From: Scilla litardierei
Lineage: Eukaryota > Streptophyta > Magnoliopsida > Asparagales > Asparagaceae
Direction of reading: 5' to 3'
Assembly: GCA_030789695.1 (NCBI GenBank)
Contig: CM061142.1
Span: forward strand, 804,248,817 to 804,312,816
Length of the DNA: 64,000 nt
Shown here: positions 24,480 to 36,615 of the stretch, in pieces
How the letters are laid out: every line of letters starts with the position of its first letter
Position numbering within the stretch: position 1 is the stretch's first letter
Translations under genes and position numbers: made by a program
The notes under the pieces: model-generated
Seen by the model: only the letters and a program-made list of their open reading frames with translations
Databases searched by the model: none
What the model was told of the DNA's origin: nothing

Positions 24480-27118
24480 CCCGTGGTATTCAGATTGTCT
24501 ACCATCGGTATTGTCCTCCCGTTCTTCACTTTGGTGCGGTCTATCATGATCTCTATGCCCATGTAAATGTGGTGTATCATAAGCATAGTCCCCACGTCTC
24601 TCAGTAGGGCAAACGGATTCTGACTGACCACAACCTCCGTCGGTAGGACCTTGGTCATCGGGAGACGAATCATCATCGTTATCATGACGAGCCTGAGTAA
24701 CTGCCTTCTTTCGCTTGTATGTGATATTCGCTGGGGCGTGACTTTGTCGCGGCTGATTACTTCTTGTATGTTCTGCTTAGCAAGCGCCTCGTCCAACCAA
24801 GGATTCTCTCTGTCATCAAGGACCCTAGCTTCTGTCTCCATGGTCCATTCCCGCAATGGATCATTCTTATAGAAAATCTGATCCAAATCGATCAGTTGGT
24901 GGTCATCCTTCATGCTCATTCCCACATGTCTTTGTCTCAGTCTCCTGTTATAATGCACATAGACCATCTTTTTACGTTGTTCCATTGTTAGCATTCTCAT
25001 GGTCTTAGTGTCAATGGGTGAGAATGTGGTCCAATTTCATTCACAGTTGGAAGAAGAGACCGTTTGGCTCAAAACATGCACAGCTAAGCGTGCAAAAATT
25101 GGCTCTTTCCCAACACTTAACCACCATTGAGCTGAAAAAGTTCTGTTGGTAAAAAATATGGATTATTTTATGAGGAACATATAGAAATCCAAGATACTTA
25201 TAGATACATGGAGTGACCCTTGTTATTGCCATTTACGACTTACTGGAGCTGAAATAACCAACTCTCATTTTATAGGCCTCCAGCTACAATTAACAAACAT
25301 AATTTTAGAATGTGAACGACTTTATCGAATCGTATATCAAAATAAAATTATAAGAATTCCATTTACCTCTCTGTCTATATCAATTTGCTTCGAGATGGCT
25401 GGTTCCAGCCTCTCAATCACACGTCTGAGTCCAACCAGCACCTCGGTGTCGTTTGTTGCATTGGAGGAGTACTGGAAATGAGGATTCAGAAAATAGTTTG
25501 TGGCATGAATATCTTGATGTAGCTGCTTATCTCATCTTTTATCGATCATACCCCACCATTTTATGTATCCTCTACAAACATTCTTTCGAATTTCCTCTTT
25601 TACACAGTCCATGGCCTTGTAAAGATACCACATCTCGGCCTTATCATCGCTGTCGACCATTCGGAGAACCTTCACCAGCAGCTCAAATACGGCGACAATA
25701 GAGCTATCTTTCCAGAATTCATCACCGTGAATCAGATCGTATACGTTTCCAATGGTCCTATCTTGTGGTTTGAGCCTTGGAAAAATTCTCAGACCATTCC
25801 ATTAAGGTGAATTTCTCCATAGGTCTTCTCGATGTACGTACAGAGAGTCCAAAACAATAAAGTGGGTCGCAAATCTTGTGATCATTGGCCTGATTAACTC
25901 GTTTCCACACGTCTCTCTTCTCATCAAGCTGAGCACACATCCTTTGTTATATATAAATCATGTTACAATCTGACTTTGTGCAACGATATTTTTGGCTACT
26001 TCTTTTGTCATATCAGAAAAGATCAAGTCAATACAATGCGTCACACATGAGATCCAATATAGATGATGTCTCTTTCGCATCAGCATCTCAACAGCTGACT
26101 TGTAGTTTGCCCCATTGTCGGTAACTACTTGGACTACTCAATGCTCCCCAATTATTTCTACATATTTGTCCATAAGATTAAATATGTATGGATCGTTCTG
26201 GAATTGGTCGGTTACATCCACAGAGTCCATGAACACAGTCTCATGGGTCGAATACACACGAAAATTAATAATCTTCCTTTGGTTTTGTTTTGTCCAACCA
26301 TCACACGTCAGTGTGCAACTGTACTCATCCAATTGCGACAGCTCCCAAACAGTGGGTAGAGCAACGCCACGACCCGCTTCTGCAATAGCATCCACTATGG
26401 GCTTGCAACATAGGCTATTGGTCACATTGTATGTGATGTCGTCGAAGTAGAATAATTTGGTCATAGCTCAATCGACAAAGGACTTGACATTTTTCATGAA
26501 GGAATTCTTTATGGTTGACTGGGATTTACACTTCTTCGTCAGAGAAAAAGGGTCGGCACCAGGTCTGAGAACACCGGCTGGTGTATCGGTTGGCTCAACA
26601 TTGCTAGTAGAACCGCATACGAACATACCGGCCATTCGGCCGACATGACTACCCGATCTGGCTAGCCCAAAGGCCCAAGACCTAGGCAATCCTGTACACA
26701 TCCTTCTGTCCTAACATCTAATCTCTTCTTCGGCAAATGCTTGCCTACTTGCTAAGTGCTCTTCTACGGTCTTTCAACTCCTCGGTGTCATCCTCATACT
26801 CATCTGAGTCATCTGATATATCCTTCGTAGCTCTTACCATTATCTCTTCCTCGATCCTGTTCTCAAATTTGGCATATGTGCCTTTTCTTTCTTCTTCTCA
26901 AATATGTGTGCTTTCATCTCTGCACGCACTTTTTCGGTGCCTCTGGGCATGTCAGCACATCCCCTATAATCCCAGCCAAGTGATCCTTAAGGTGAGACAC
27001 GCCTCCATGCATTTCTTTATAGCAATAGTTGCACCTTATAAGTCTATGGTTATTTTTTATCATTGTACAATGAGACCACCCAATATCCATTGTCTTCTCC
27101 TTTGGAGTTCTTCGAGAC
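24480..27118 (-). pseudogene. hAT transposase (BED, DUF659, catalytic region, hATC), near intact but with stops
   Basis: The protein starts at 27118 with a BED zinc finger (CNYCYKEMHGGVSHLKDH). An acidic stretch follows, then DUF659 (about 26140-26460: CTLTCDGWTKQNQRKIINF). A catalytic region then reads VVQVVTDNGANYKSAVEML and CVTHCIDLIFSDM (about 26000-26135). RMVDSDDKAEMWYLYKAMD lies near 25640. The hATC dimerisation domain includes AEWWLSVGKEP (about 25110) and MTMEQ-type text running to YVHYNRRLRQRH (about 24950). A TGA at 26138-26140 replaces an expected Trp in GEH(W)VVQVV, and other stops occur. It could have mobilised the short copies before it decayed. Confidence 0.85.
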
Positions 27119-27168
27119 ATTTTAATTACTATGACATATAAAAGGTAAAATTGTAATGAAAAGGACAA

Positions 27169-29103
27169 ACTATTTTTTTATAATTTATAACCTCATTTTT
27201 TAAAAATATATTTTTTATTCTAGAGAAAAACACAAACAAGGATGGCTACGGCTAATACTGAAAAGGAACTTTAACGTATTTGATTAAATATAATCAACGG
27301 CATCACATTATGATAATAGGCATTTTAGTTTGGTCTAGTAAATCCTAAGTAACTAGGTGTATCCTAAAACTAATATTTTAGGATTATAATATTTTTATTA
27401 TCAATCATAATCAACTTATTAGGAAGTAAAAATTATTATCACATAACAATTTATATTTCATAATAATTTAATTTATTAATGGCTATCCTAATTAGGTCTT
27501 AAGAATCTAAACAATTATCACATAATTAACTTAGATCATAGCAGCATTAATGGACATATAATTATCACAGATCTATTCTAAATTATGACATAAAAAATAA
27601 ATCTAATTTTCAAAAAAATAGTTTTTCAAAAAATTTTAAGAATGCCGGTTCGGGATCACTATCCCCAGTCACTAATCCAAAGCCCTAGGCGCAAACAATT
27701 CTACACACTGGTTCATGTACGCCTTAAGAATGCAGATTATTAAAATGTGCAACATCGATTTAATTTAGGTTCATTTTTCTAGTTAATCCTAATTAACTAG
27801 GCGTATCCTAAAACTAACATTTTAGGATTATAATAAGGACTTTACTTTTTTAGTATTTTTAAGTATTTGTTACTTTTTAAGTATTTTTAAGTATTTCTTT
27901 AGTATTTTCCAAACCTCTTTTTTATAATTTCTAGAAATTTTAGTATTTTTTATTATTTATTAGTAGAAACTATAATATAGAAAATACTTATATAATTTGT
28001 AAAAAGATTGACTTCTAATTTTTTATTTTTCTAACATCTTTTTTATAATTTCTAACATTAATTACTTTAGTATTTTTAAGTATTTTTTAGTTTTACTATT
28101 TGTAGCAATTTTTAGTATTTATTTAGTGATTTGATAGTACTTAGTAGTATATTTACTTCTTTAGTTTGTTTTAGTATTTCAGTACTTAGTATTTTTTATT
28201 AGTATTTTTGTAGTATAAAGAATTAAGTACCTAGTATTTTCTACCAATAATTCCTTAACTTTTATTAGTATTTATTAGTATTTTTATTAGTATTTTTGCA
28301 GCATAAAAAATTAACTTAATATTTTCTATTAGAACCTTGTATTTTCTAGCAATAATTCAATTAAATACCTAGTATTTTCTATTAATAATTCCTTAACTTT
28401 TATTAGTATTTATTACTATATTTCGTAGTATTTCTATGGATACAATTGGTATTTATTAGTACATCGGCTATTCACACTACACATTTCGCTAAGCATACTC
28501 CTTGGCTACGAAAGCAATGGCAAACTTGTAATTATATGAACTATGTTTAGCTAAATGTTTAATGTATTTAGTAGGCTAGCAGCACTCCCATATGCAAATT
28601 CATTTTGCCCAGCTAGTTCTATATATTTACAACTATGACATTACTTTTATTAATTAGGTTTTAGTCACATATCAAACCTATAAATATAACGATGAATGAG
28701 GGCATGTCGGTAATTGAACAGCAAATGTCTGATCCCATGACTTTAAGTTGACCATCGATTTCAGTTTATTTACAATTATGACATTAGTTGTTTTTATTAA
28801 GTTTTAATATGAAGGCGAACTTGTATATATTGCAAACAAGGGCATGTATTAATTTAGCTAAATATCTTGAGAAATGCTTTGCGAACCCACCGTTTTACTC
28901 TGCACACATACCATTATTTACAATTTGGCAATTTTACTCCAGCGCACATACCTCGTGAATGGCAAACATGTAAATAAATAGTGGTGTGCACGCAGAGTAA
29001 AACAGTGGGTTTTTAAATACATAAACGGTGGGTTCACGAATCAAAATCCCTTCAAAAATCAAAATAGTAACCTCGACGAAGTCGACGAAGCTGCGAGAGA
29101 TCG
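27169..29103. repeat. A/T-rich interior of the hAT with TAGTATTT array and inverted repeat
   Basis: Units of TAGTATTTTTAAG and TTATTAGTATTT dominate 27835-28470. An inverted repeat with arms of roughly 48 bases lies at 28884-29012, built on AACCCACCGTTTTACTCTGC. No coding is seen. Confidence 0.8.
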
Positions 29104-29639
29104 ATGGCGCCTTCGAGATCTAGGGTGAGTTCAAGGGCAAGATTGATGGCGTTTGAGGTATGTATTGGGCCTATCGGCTGCTCCACTCTTTTAAAAGATT
29201 TTTTTTCCAATTACTGTGAACTCGTGGATGTAAAGTTCACTTACGGCTTCAATTTCTTTCTCTCATGGGTGGGGTAGTTAGATCACAAGAAAGAAATTTG
29301 GGGGGGGGGGGTCTGTCGTCTTCCTCTATGCGTATCTTAAGGTTTTTGATTGTCTTCTTCCCTAGGGCTGTCAGAACCCTAAGGTTTCGGCCAGTATCGC
29401 CCGAAACCGGGCGATACTGGCCTAAACCCTTCGGTTCCATCCGAAACCAAGAACTTGGGGGGTTCTAAGGTTGCCGGAACCCTAGGAGTTCGGCCAGTAT
29501 CGCTCGAAACTGGGCGGTACTGGCCGAAACCCTTCGGTTTCGTCCGAAACCGAGAACTTAGGGGGGTTTCGGTCTCGGTTGCCAGCGATACCGGGACGAT
29601 ACAACGAAACCTAAAAACTTGGTCAAAAGAAAGTAATCA

Positions 29640-30370
29640 TAAGTGTCAATTGACTAAGTATTATAAACTGTCAATTTCAACCCAATGCCACAGTCCAAAC
29701 CTAACAAAAACAATATGACGACAAAACCTTTATCCCAAACATATCAGCTATATATGAATCCTTCTTGACCATTCAGCTTCCTCTTCTTGGTTAAGTTAAA
29801 AGGTTTGTTTTTCTTTTTAATTTTTTCAGTCACATTTGTTCAAGCTTACTAGTTGTTCCATCAATACAATCTTAGCATGTCTCCTGAGTAGTACACTTAT
29901 TGACCTCCATTGCATATGCTTATAAAATCTCAAATAGTTGTCATTCATGTTTCCTTGAAGGAGAACCGTCCAAGTTCCATCTTAGAGATTCACTAATATC
30001 CTATCCTAATTCTATGAATTACATACATATTGTCATATTCACCTCAACTTTCTCATCTTCGATGTTGGGCAAATCTACTGGCCGATTTGCTTAACAAGCC
30101 TTTAAAAACAAGCGTTGACTACATTTATGACAAGATAAGCATGAATGGCATAAATGCTCCAGCTTGAGAGGAAGTATTAAAATATAATATATTTGATATT
30201 AATGGGATTTTATGAAAAAGGGTTAAAAAGATTTTCAAGTGAAGTATATTAGTGTTATAAATAATAAATCCAATTGAGATAAGAACCAACTAAATCTACC
30301 TAACTTATTCTATAAAATTTTATCTCTGATTCTCACATAATATCATAACACTAATCCTATATTAGCCCAA
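29640..30370 (+). pseudogene. Copia pol C-terminus and LTR remnant
   Basis: At 30081-30167 the frame ADLLNKPLKTSVDYIYDKIS ending in NGINAPA and a stop is the classic end of a Copia pol polyprotein. A purine tract (GAGAGGAAG) follows, then LTR-like TATTAAAATATAATATATTT. Upstream, 29890-30080 carries degraded RNase H-like text. The element has no gag or integrase here. Confidence 0.7.
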
Positions 30371-30720
30371 TTATGCGGCGCGGCGGGTGGATGCGGCCCA
30401 AGAGGGGAAGCGGGTTTATGCAAGGAGGCATGGCAAACTTGTAGATTCTGATACTTAATGGGGGGCCTTTTCGTCATTGACTAATTATGCAATTAGCCTC
30501 CCATAAGTAAGGGGTTGGCCAGCCCTAGGAGTTTATCGAAGAATTGAGACTTGTGATGACTACGTCAAAATCAAGCGTAGTATCTTCAAAGCAACACTGG
30601 TAGCACTTGTTGCAATAACGGACATGGTTCTGCTGGTCATCCTCATCAAACTTGTGTTAAGGAAAAATCTGCTTACCTGCCCCTAAATAACGGGCATGAT
30701 TCTTCTAGGCATTCAAGTAA
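30371..30720. other. Gypsy LTR fragment and unidentified stretch
   Basis: From 30374 (ATGCGGCGCGGCGGGTG) to about 30545 the text resembles the start of the LTR at 63338, including GGCAAACT(T/C)GTAG. The remaining 170 bases hold a short + strand frame with NNGHGSAGHPHQTC and NNGHDSSRHSS, which I do not recognise. Confidence 0.45.
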
Positions 30721-32606
30721 TGTTAGATCCACGGGCCCAAGCCCATAACCGCCGGCCCCTAGCCCATGCGCGCGTGCCCCATTAGCCAAGTAACCCTAAT
30801 TTCTTTTATTTATAGGGGCTAGCCGTCGCTTGTTTAAGCATGCTTGATTATTGATATTTGTGTGACTTCAGAGGTAGACGAGTGCGGACATCCTCTTTGG
30901 CTTCTTGGGAGGAGAATACACCTCTTTTGTATTCAATTATCTAGTTCTTGCTACTATATTCTCTATAAAAAATCGTACCTTTTGTTAGTTCCTAACAATT
31001 TGGTATCAGAGCTTGACGATCCATGGTGGCCGCGACGAGATCGAAGGATAAAATCGAGGCGTTGGAGGAAAAGTTCATGTGAGAAATTGAAGTGGTAAAG
31101 AAATCGGTGGAATTGGTGGTGGAATCCATCGAGCAATTGAAGGCAAGCAAGCAAAGAACGACGAGCAATTTGCAAAAATCCTCTCCCTCTTGATGGCTAA
31201 ATCCCAAGATGAAGGAAACCCTAATTCGACACCAAAGGCGGCAACTTTGAAGAAGGAAAAGGAAAAAGAAGAGATTTTTACCCAAAATCAACCCTATTTC
31301 GTGGAAGAATTGGACGAGAAAGAAGAGGAGGGTCCATGGAAGGTTGATTATCGCGAGGAGGTACGGCGAAAAGCGATGGAGTTTCAAAGGGGGGCGGCGG
31401 CCTTAGCCGCCCTTTTTGGACGACGCACGCAAGCGAGGAGGGACGGCCGACCCCCCAAAACACTTTTGGGGGCCGGCCGGCCGCGCGACATGGGGGACCC
31501 CCCCTGCCTGCCGCGGGGTCGACAGGGCTGGCCAGGCCCTGCTGGCCCCCGCCCAGGTCCGGCGACCCTGCCGGACCTCCGGCAGGGCTCGCCGGCCCTG
31601 TCAGATGGCCGGCAGGGCCTGCCAGCCCTGCCAGATGGCCGTCAGGCCCCGCGGGCCCTCCAGCAACCCCGGAGGGCCCCTCCGGCGCCGCATCGAGATG
31701 GGGATACCACTGGCAACCGCCGGGGGAGGACGCACGCGGACAGTTTTTCGGGGGATCTTTCGACCCTTCTGGGCGGCGGCCAGCAGTGGAGGACCCGTTT
31801 TACGGAGACGGACGCGGGAGAGACCATTATTATGACGGCGGGGGTGGCTACGAGGCGGAGTTCGGCGATGATGCAGGATGGGATGACTTCGACGGCCGGC
31901 GTGGAGATTACCGAGGAGACTATGGGGGTCGCGGAGGAGTGCCACCTAGACAGTACGAGACCCAGGATGAGAAGAGACAGCACTACCGTCCGCATCATCG
32001 AGTGGAGGGGAGGCCCGAGCAGGGGTACTTTGGAGGAGATTGCAGGGTGTGGAAGCTGAAAGTGCCGCTATTTTTTGGAGAGAATCCACATGCCTGGTTG
32101 TTCACAGCAGAGCGTTACTTCGACGCCTCTGTTTCATATGCGACGAGCGCTTCACTCCCGGACACCGATGTGCGGGTCGTAAGCTGCAAGTGTTGATAGC
32201 GAAGGTAGACGAGGATGATGATGTGGAGGATGAAGGGATCAGAGGGGAAGACGACTCCCACTCGGAGTAGCACCGCCGGTACTTTCATGCACCACCTTGA
32301 AGACAATGTGGATTTTCAGGGGCGGAGTAATGTTAGATCCACGGGCCCAAGCCCATAACCACCGGCCCCTAGCCCATGCGGGCGCGCCCCATTAGCCAAG
32401 TAACCCCAGTTTCTTTTATTTATAGGGGCTAGCCGTCGCTTGTTTAAGCATGCTTGATTATTGATATTTGTGTGACTTCATATGTAGACGAGTGCGGACG
32501 CCCTCTTTGGCGTCTTGGGAGGAGAATACACCTCTTTTGTATTCAATTATCTAGTTCTTGCTACTATATTCTCTATAAAAATTGTACCTTTTGTTAGTTT
32601 CTAACA
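30721..32606 (+). mobile_element. Gypsy deletion derivative with both LTRs (gag only)
   Basis: LTRs at 30721-30997 and 32331-32606 both start TGTTAGATCCACGGGCCCAA and end CTAACA. A TTTGGTATCAGAGC primer site (30999-31012) follows the left LTR, and a GGGGCGGAGTAA purine tract precedes the right one. Between them only gag parts and the last codons of pol (HHLEDNVDFQG) remain, so protease to integrase has been deleted. A clean 5-bp target duplication was not found; AGTAA occurs before the left LTR and four bases after the right one. Confidence 0.9.
31023..32270 (+). pseudogene. Gypsy gag pseudogene with GC-rich repeat linker
   Basis: It starts MVAATRSKDKIEALEEKF, then a TGA and EIEVVKKSVELVVESIEQLK, a coiled-coil-like segment. 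From about 31390 to 31760 a GC-rich block with repeated GGCAGGGC motifs encodes Gly, Pro, Arg and Ala. The arginine and glycine-rich stretch and gag core (LKVPLFFGENPHAWLF) lie at 31850-32120. The frame then jumps to the gag end (CFICDERFTPGHRC, about 32130), a knuckle-like motif. The join of core to knuckle implies an internal deletion. Confidence 0.75.
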
Positions 32607-32900
32607 GAAAAGTAATTAGTAAGTGGTCAGGTCTTTATAGATTTTCAAAAGCAGAGACTGAGAAAGCCATAGACTATGCTAAGATTAACCATAAAAAACG
32701 AACATTAATTCTCCCACCTACCGCCCACCTCCCCTAATTACCAAAACCCTAACCAACATCCTTCCTAACCCTTAGCATCGAAAACCTTAATACACTTCCA
32801 CGTCATCACCATCACACCGTCATCACCATCACGCCACCATCCCATCATCATCATCAAACCAACCCACCAACCCATCATTTGCCACCCACGACCACAAATC
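32607..32900. other. Intron sequence with (CCATCA)-type repeats
   Basis: CATCACCATCA and CCCACC motifs recur at 32800-32890. No coding is seen. Confidence 0.5.
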
Positions 32901-34290
32901 AATGATCTTTGTTGGTCTAGTTATCCAACTAAATATGTCACACTTTAATTTTGATGATGACAAACAAGTACCATGGCTACTAAAGCATTTGTTAAGTGAC
33001 TTTCAGGACAAAACAATGCTAACTTGACCAAAAGATAATTTTATAATTTCAGCATATTCAACTTGCCCTAAAATGGTCAAAGATGAAATACCATGGCCAA
33101 AAGACATCACAATAATTTTTCCAAGGTGAAGAGCTTCATGATAATGGCTCAAATCAAGAAGAAATAGAGAACGGCAAATTGGTAATTTTGCCTTAGTCAA
33201 ATTCTTCTAAAAAGTGAAAGCATGGGGATAGAAGAGTTCAAGTAAAGAGCCCAAATTCCATACACAAAATGGGAGAAAACAAGAAGAATTACAATTTGGG
33301 TCGGCTACGATAGCTTGTGTGCATAAAGGACTAGGGTTTCAACACCCTACATATATGCCCCACACTCTCAACCAAGGTGTTGTGGCGCAATCAAAGATTT
33401 TTTTTAAAAAGAAGGCCAACGTCCGATTCCGATCGACATCTTCATCGGCCGCAAGCACATCAAAGCAAGCATGTGCCCGGCCTTTCTATCTATCTTCCTC
33501 GGGCGCATGCACCCGAGCCAACGAGCCCTCCGCTTGGTCTGTTCCTCGGGCGCAAGCAGCATTGTCCGAGCCAGCGACAACGTTCGGCCACTCTTCCTCT
33601 ACTCTTAAGCACTAGCATCTCGGGCGCAGGTCAGATCAGAGCTCGGCTAGCCCGAGCCCCAATCAGCCTCCCTCCGCTCTCGGGCACATGCTAGATCAGA
33701 GCTCGGTCAGATCTCAGTTCTGCACAACTCGGCCACTTCCTCAAGCATGAAAGAGCCAAGCACGATCACCCTCTACCTTTGCTCTAGAGCACAGGCACGA
33801 AGCAGACTGAGCTCTGCACAGCTTGGCCGCCTCCTCCATCTGTCATTGGCCGTATGAAGCAGAGCCCCAAAACAATCTCAGAATTGCACAATTGATCTAG
33901 AAACTTGCAACAACGATATCTTGCGCTACAAGAGTCTTCGCCAGCATGACCACAATTTCGTAACCTACAGTACGGTGATATCAATCTGATTTATTACCTT
34001 AGTTTTAGATCAGTTAGTTATTATTTTGTCGCAAAATTGTATTTTTGTATAACTTCATACGAAGACTATCTTTATGCCTAAATTTTCTGAACTGATTACT
34101 GTAACTGTTCGATCACCACCAGTAAGTGTGCTCAAGAACTATTTGGTTTCAAAAAGGCTTAAATCCTCGAGATGTCAGAGTATATGTGGGGAGCCAACTC
34201 CGTCAATACCTGTGATTCGTGTGATTCGTGTGGCTTGAGATTTTATTTTTGTTCTATAAACCCTATTCACACCTCCTCTAAGATTTTTCA
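32901..34290 (+). mobile_element. 5' LTR of a Sirevirus-like Copia element
   Basis: The start carries TTTTGATGATGACAAACAAG near 32950, a hallmark of this LTR class. The end has CTATTCACACCTCCTCTA before TTGGTATCAGAGC (34292-34304), the initiator-Met primer site. The body is non-coding. The exact left border is inferred only. Confidence 0.75.
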
Positions 34291-34351
34291 ATTGGTATCA
34301 GAGCGAGAACTCTCTTTAGACTTGCAGTCTAGTTGAATTTCGATCCTAAAT

Positions 34352-36615
34352 ATGGCACATATAACTTACACATATTCATGACCCTCAAAACCAAAAAGGA
34401 CAATCGTATCTTCGTGCATCCTGTTTGATGGTACAGACTACATCTACTGAAAGCAACGTATGTCTATATACATCAAAGGCATTGACATAATATTGTGGAA
34501 AATCATTAGTGATGGCTTCACCCGAACCAAAAAAACCAAACCTGAGTAGCAAAAAGAGAACGATATGTTAGAAAATCTTAATGCAAATGCCATAAGGATA
34601 CTATATTGTGGTCTTAACAAAGCTAAGTATAGTCATATAAGTTCTTGTACTACTGATACAGAAATATGGACTAGGCTTGAAGTCACACACGAAGGCACTT
34701 CTGACGTTAAGAAAACACATATTCGCATGCTTTTACAGAAATATCAAAACTTTGCTATGTTGCCCAATGAATCTATTGATACTATGTTTTCTCGCTTTTC
34801 AGATATCAACAATCCGCTAAAGGCCTTGGAAAAGGATATTTCAAAAGAAGAATTGGTTGAAAAAGTCTTATATTCATTGATTAGCGAATGCATCCAAAAG
34901 CGTACGGCGATTGAGACACATGACTTGTCCAACAACACCTTTGAGCAGTTTATGGGAGAGCTGATGGCATTTAAGATACAATTACAGATGATCAATAAAG
35001 ATGCACCAAAGAAGGAAAAGAAGCCCGAAAAGAAAGAAGACAGAGAAGAACTTGGCTTTCAAAGCATCTAAAAGTTCAATGTTGAGACATCGAACGATTT
35101 TGATGCCGATACCTTCTAACAAAAATCTTCACAAAGTTCCTGCAAAACAACAAAAAAAGAATGGCAACATACTGGGAACTAGGGAAAAGAAAGAAGATGA
35201 CGAAGAGGACACAATATCGCGATGCTTTAGAAGCAAAAAGAAAGGTCACTTGAAAGTTGATTGCCCTCTTCTAAAGACCAAATGAAAGGAAAGAAAGTAT
35301 ATGGAGGCAAGAGGACGTTGAAGAAAGTGATGCTAACCACTTGGGGAGATAGTGATGCCGAGGAGCTTTCAAATGATGATCGGAAGTTGTGTTTCATGGT
35401 GAAAACGGCAATATAAATTCTAAACATATCTATCATAATTTTGACGATGACGAAGAGGACTAGGGAAAAGAAAGAAGATGACGAAGAGGACACAATATCG
35501 CGATGCTTTAGAAGCAAAAAGAAAGGTCACTTGAAAGTTGATTGCCCTCTTCTAAAGACCAAATGAAAGGAAAGAAAGTATATGGAGGCAAGAGGACGTT
35601 GAAGAAAGTGATGCTAACCACTTGGGGAGATAGTGATGCCGAGGAGCTTTCAAATGATGATCGGAAGTTGTGTTTCATGGTGAAAAACGGCAATATAAAT
35701 TCTAAACATATCTATCATAATTTTGAAGGGGTCTTAGCATTAGTGAAGACATGTTTACTGATATGGAAGAGACATGAATATTTAGTAGATCTCATTAAAT
35801 ACATAGCTCCTAATTTGTTAAGCTTAAAAGACTTCGTGAATATTTAGAAAACGAACTTGCTATTGCTAAACATGAGAGAGAGAAGAGATGTTTATTGCGT
35901 GGAATGAATTAAAAGAGAAAATTGATAACATATGAAACTGTTTTAGAGACTAGGACTTTACAACTAAAAGAGGCTAACAATATAATTGGCTAAGTTAAAA
36001 CTTGAAAATTCTAATTAAGCTAAAGAATTAAATAAAAAAGTTAGCACCTTAGGTTCCAAAGATTCCGAGCATACAATTCTAAACCATCAGTCACTATTTA
36101 TGGAAAAAATTTAACAAGTTGATAAAGACAAATCCAACTTAATAAAAGAAAAGAACATTGCTAATAAGGTTGAAAAGAACCAAAAATAAAAGAACTATGA
36201 GGTTAGGATTAAAGAATTAGACAAAGAAAACCAAAATCTTAACATAATCAAGAAATTTACTATTCGTCAAAAGAGTTCTGATGAGATGATAAATTGGCTA
36301 AATAATCATTCTAGCAAACATGGCCTAGAATTTAAAAGGAAACGATCACCTAAGAAGCCTAGGAAAAACATGGAAAATAGATTTGCTAAACAGATAAGCT
36401 CTCCATCTAGCAACATGGCCTATGATTGAAAAAGAAACAATCACCTAAAAAGACAAAGACATGGAAAAGAGATTTGCTTGACAGATAAGCTCTCCATCTT
36501 GCATACATGAGGATAATGTCTTCCACTCATATGCACTACAATGTTACTTACTTTTATTGTAATAAGGAAAGACATATTATGTATGATTGCTTTGCTCGTT
36601 TTTATCATGAATATT
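34352..36615 (+). pseudogene. Sirevirus-like Copia gag, decayed and truncated
   Basis: Gag text begins near 34415 (SCLFDGTDYIY), with a stop where Trp is expected. It continues in the UBN2 domain (ILYCGLNKAKYSHI, EIWTRLEVTHEGT, MLLQKYQNFAMLPNESIDTM) at 34565-35071. A first knuckle-like motif CFRSKKKGHLKVDC has Ser in place of the second zinc Cys. A Lys and Glu-rich coiled coil follows, with frameshifts, and a second knuckle-like motif (CYFYCNKERHIMYDC) lies near 36540. The element is cut at about 36615 and joined to an inverted Gypsy. No pol remains. Confidence 0.8.
35178..35726 (+). repeat. About 281-bp tandem duplication in Copia gag
   Basis: The text starting CTAGGGAAAAGAAAGAAGAT near 35179 recurs at about 35460 and is almost identical through ATCTATCATAATTTTGA. 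Each copy includes the knuckle-like CFRSKKKGH motif and a stop. The copies differ by one base in a run of A near 35401 and 35685. Confidence 0.9.

Larger units (their letters stand above)
23771..29621 (-). mobile_element. 5.85-kb hAT element with transposase, family hAT-R, exact 8-bp target duplication
   Basis: The exact duplication GTCAAAAG flanks it (23763-23770 and 29622-29629). The left end reads CAATGTTTTAGGTCTCGG and the right end, inverted, reads CAAGTTTTTAGGTTTCG. Both ends are rich in TTTCGG and TATCGG motifs, as in the short copies at 4124 and 19060. It is the only member here with a transposase, on the minus strand (24480-27118). A long A/T tract of TAGTATTTTT units spans 27835-28470. 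A + strand ATG block (29104-29157) ends in GAG|GTATGT. Confidence 0.93.

Noticed and set aside
24362..25000. The whole 212-residue minus-strand frame as one intact protein
   Set aside because: Only its first part fits the hATC domain of the hAT transposase; the rest is probably linker or intron read-through.
31190..32059. 289-residue frame as a host gene
   Set aside because: It lies between two LTRs and crosses gag coiled coil, GC-rich linker and other-frame gag; it is element sequence.
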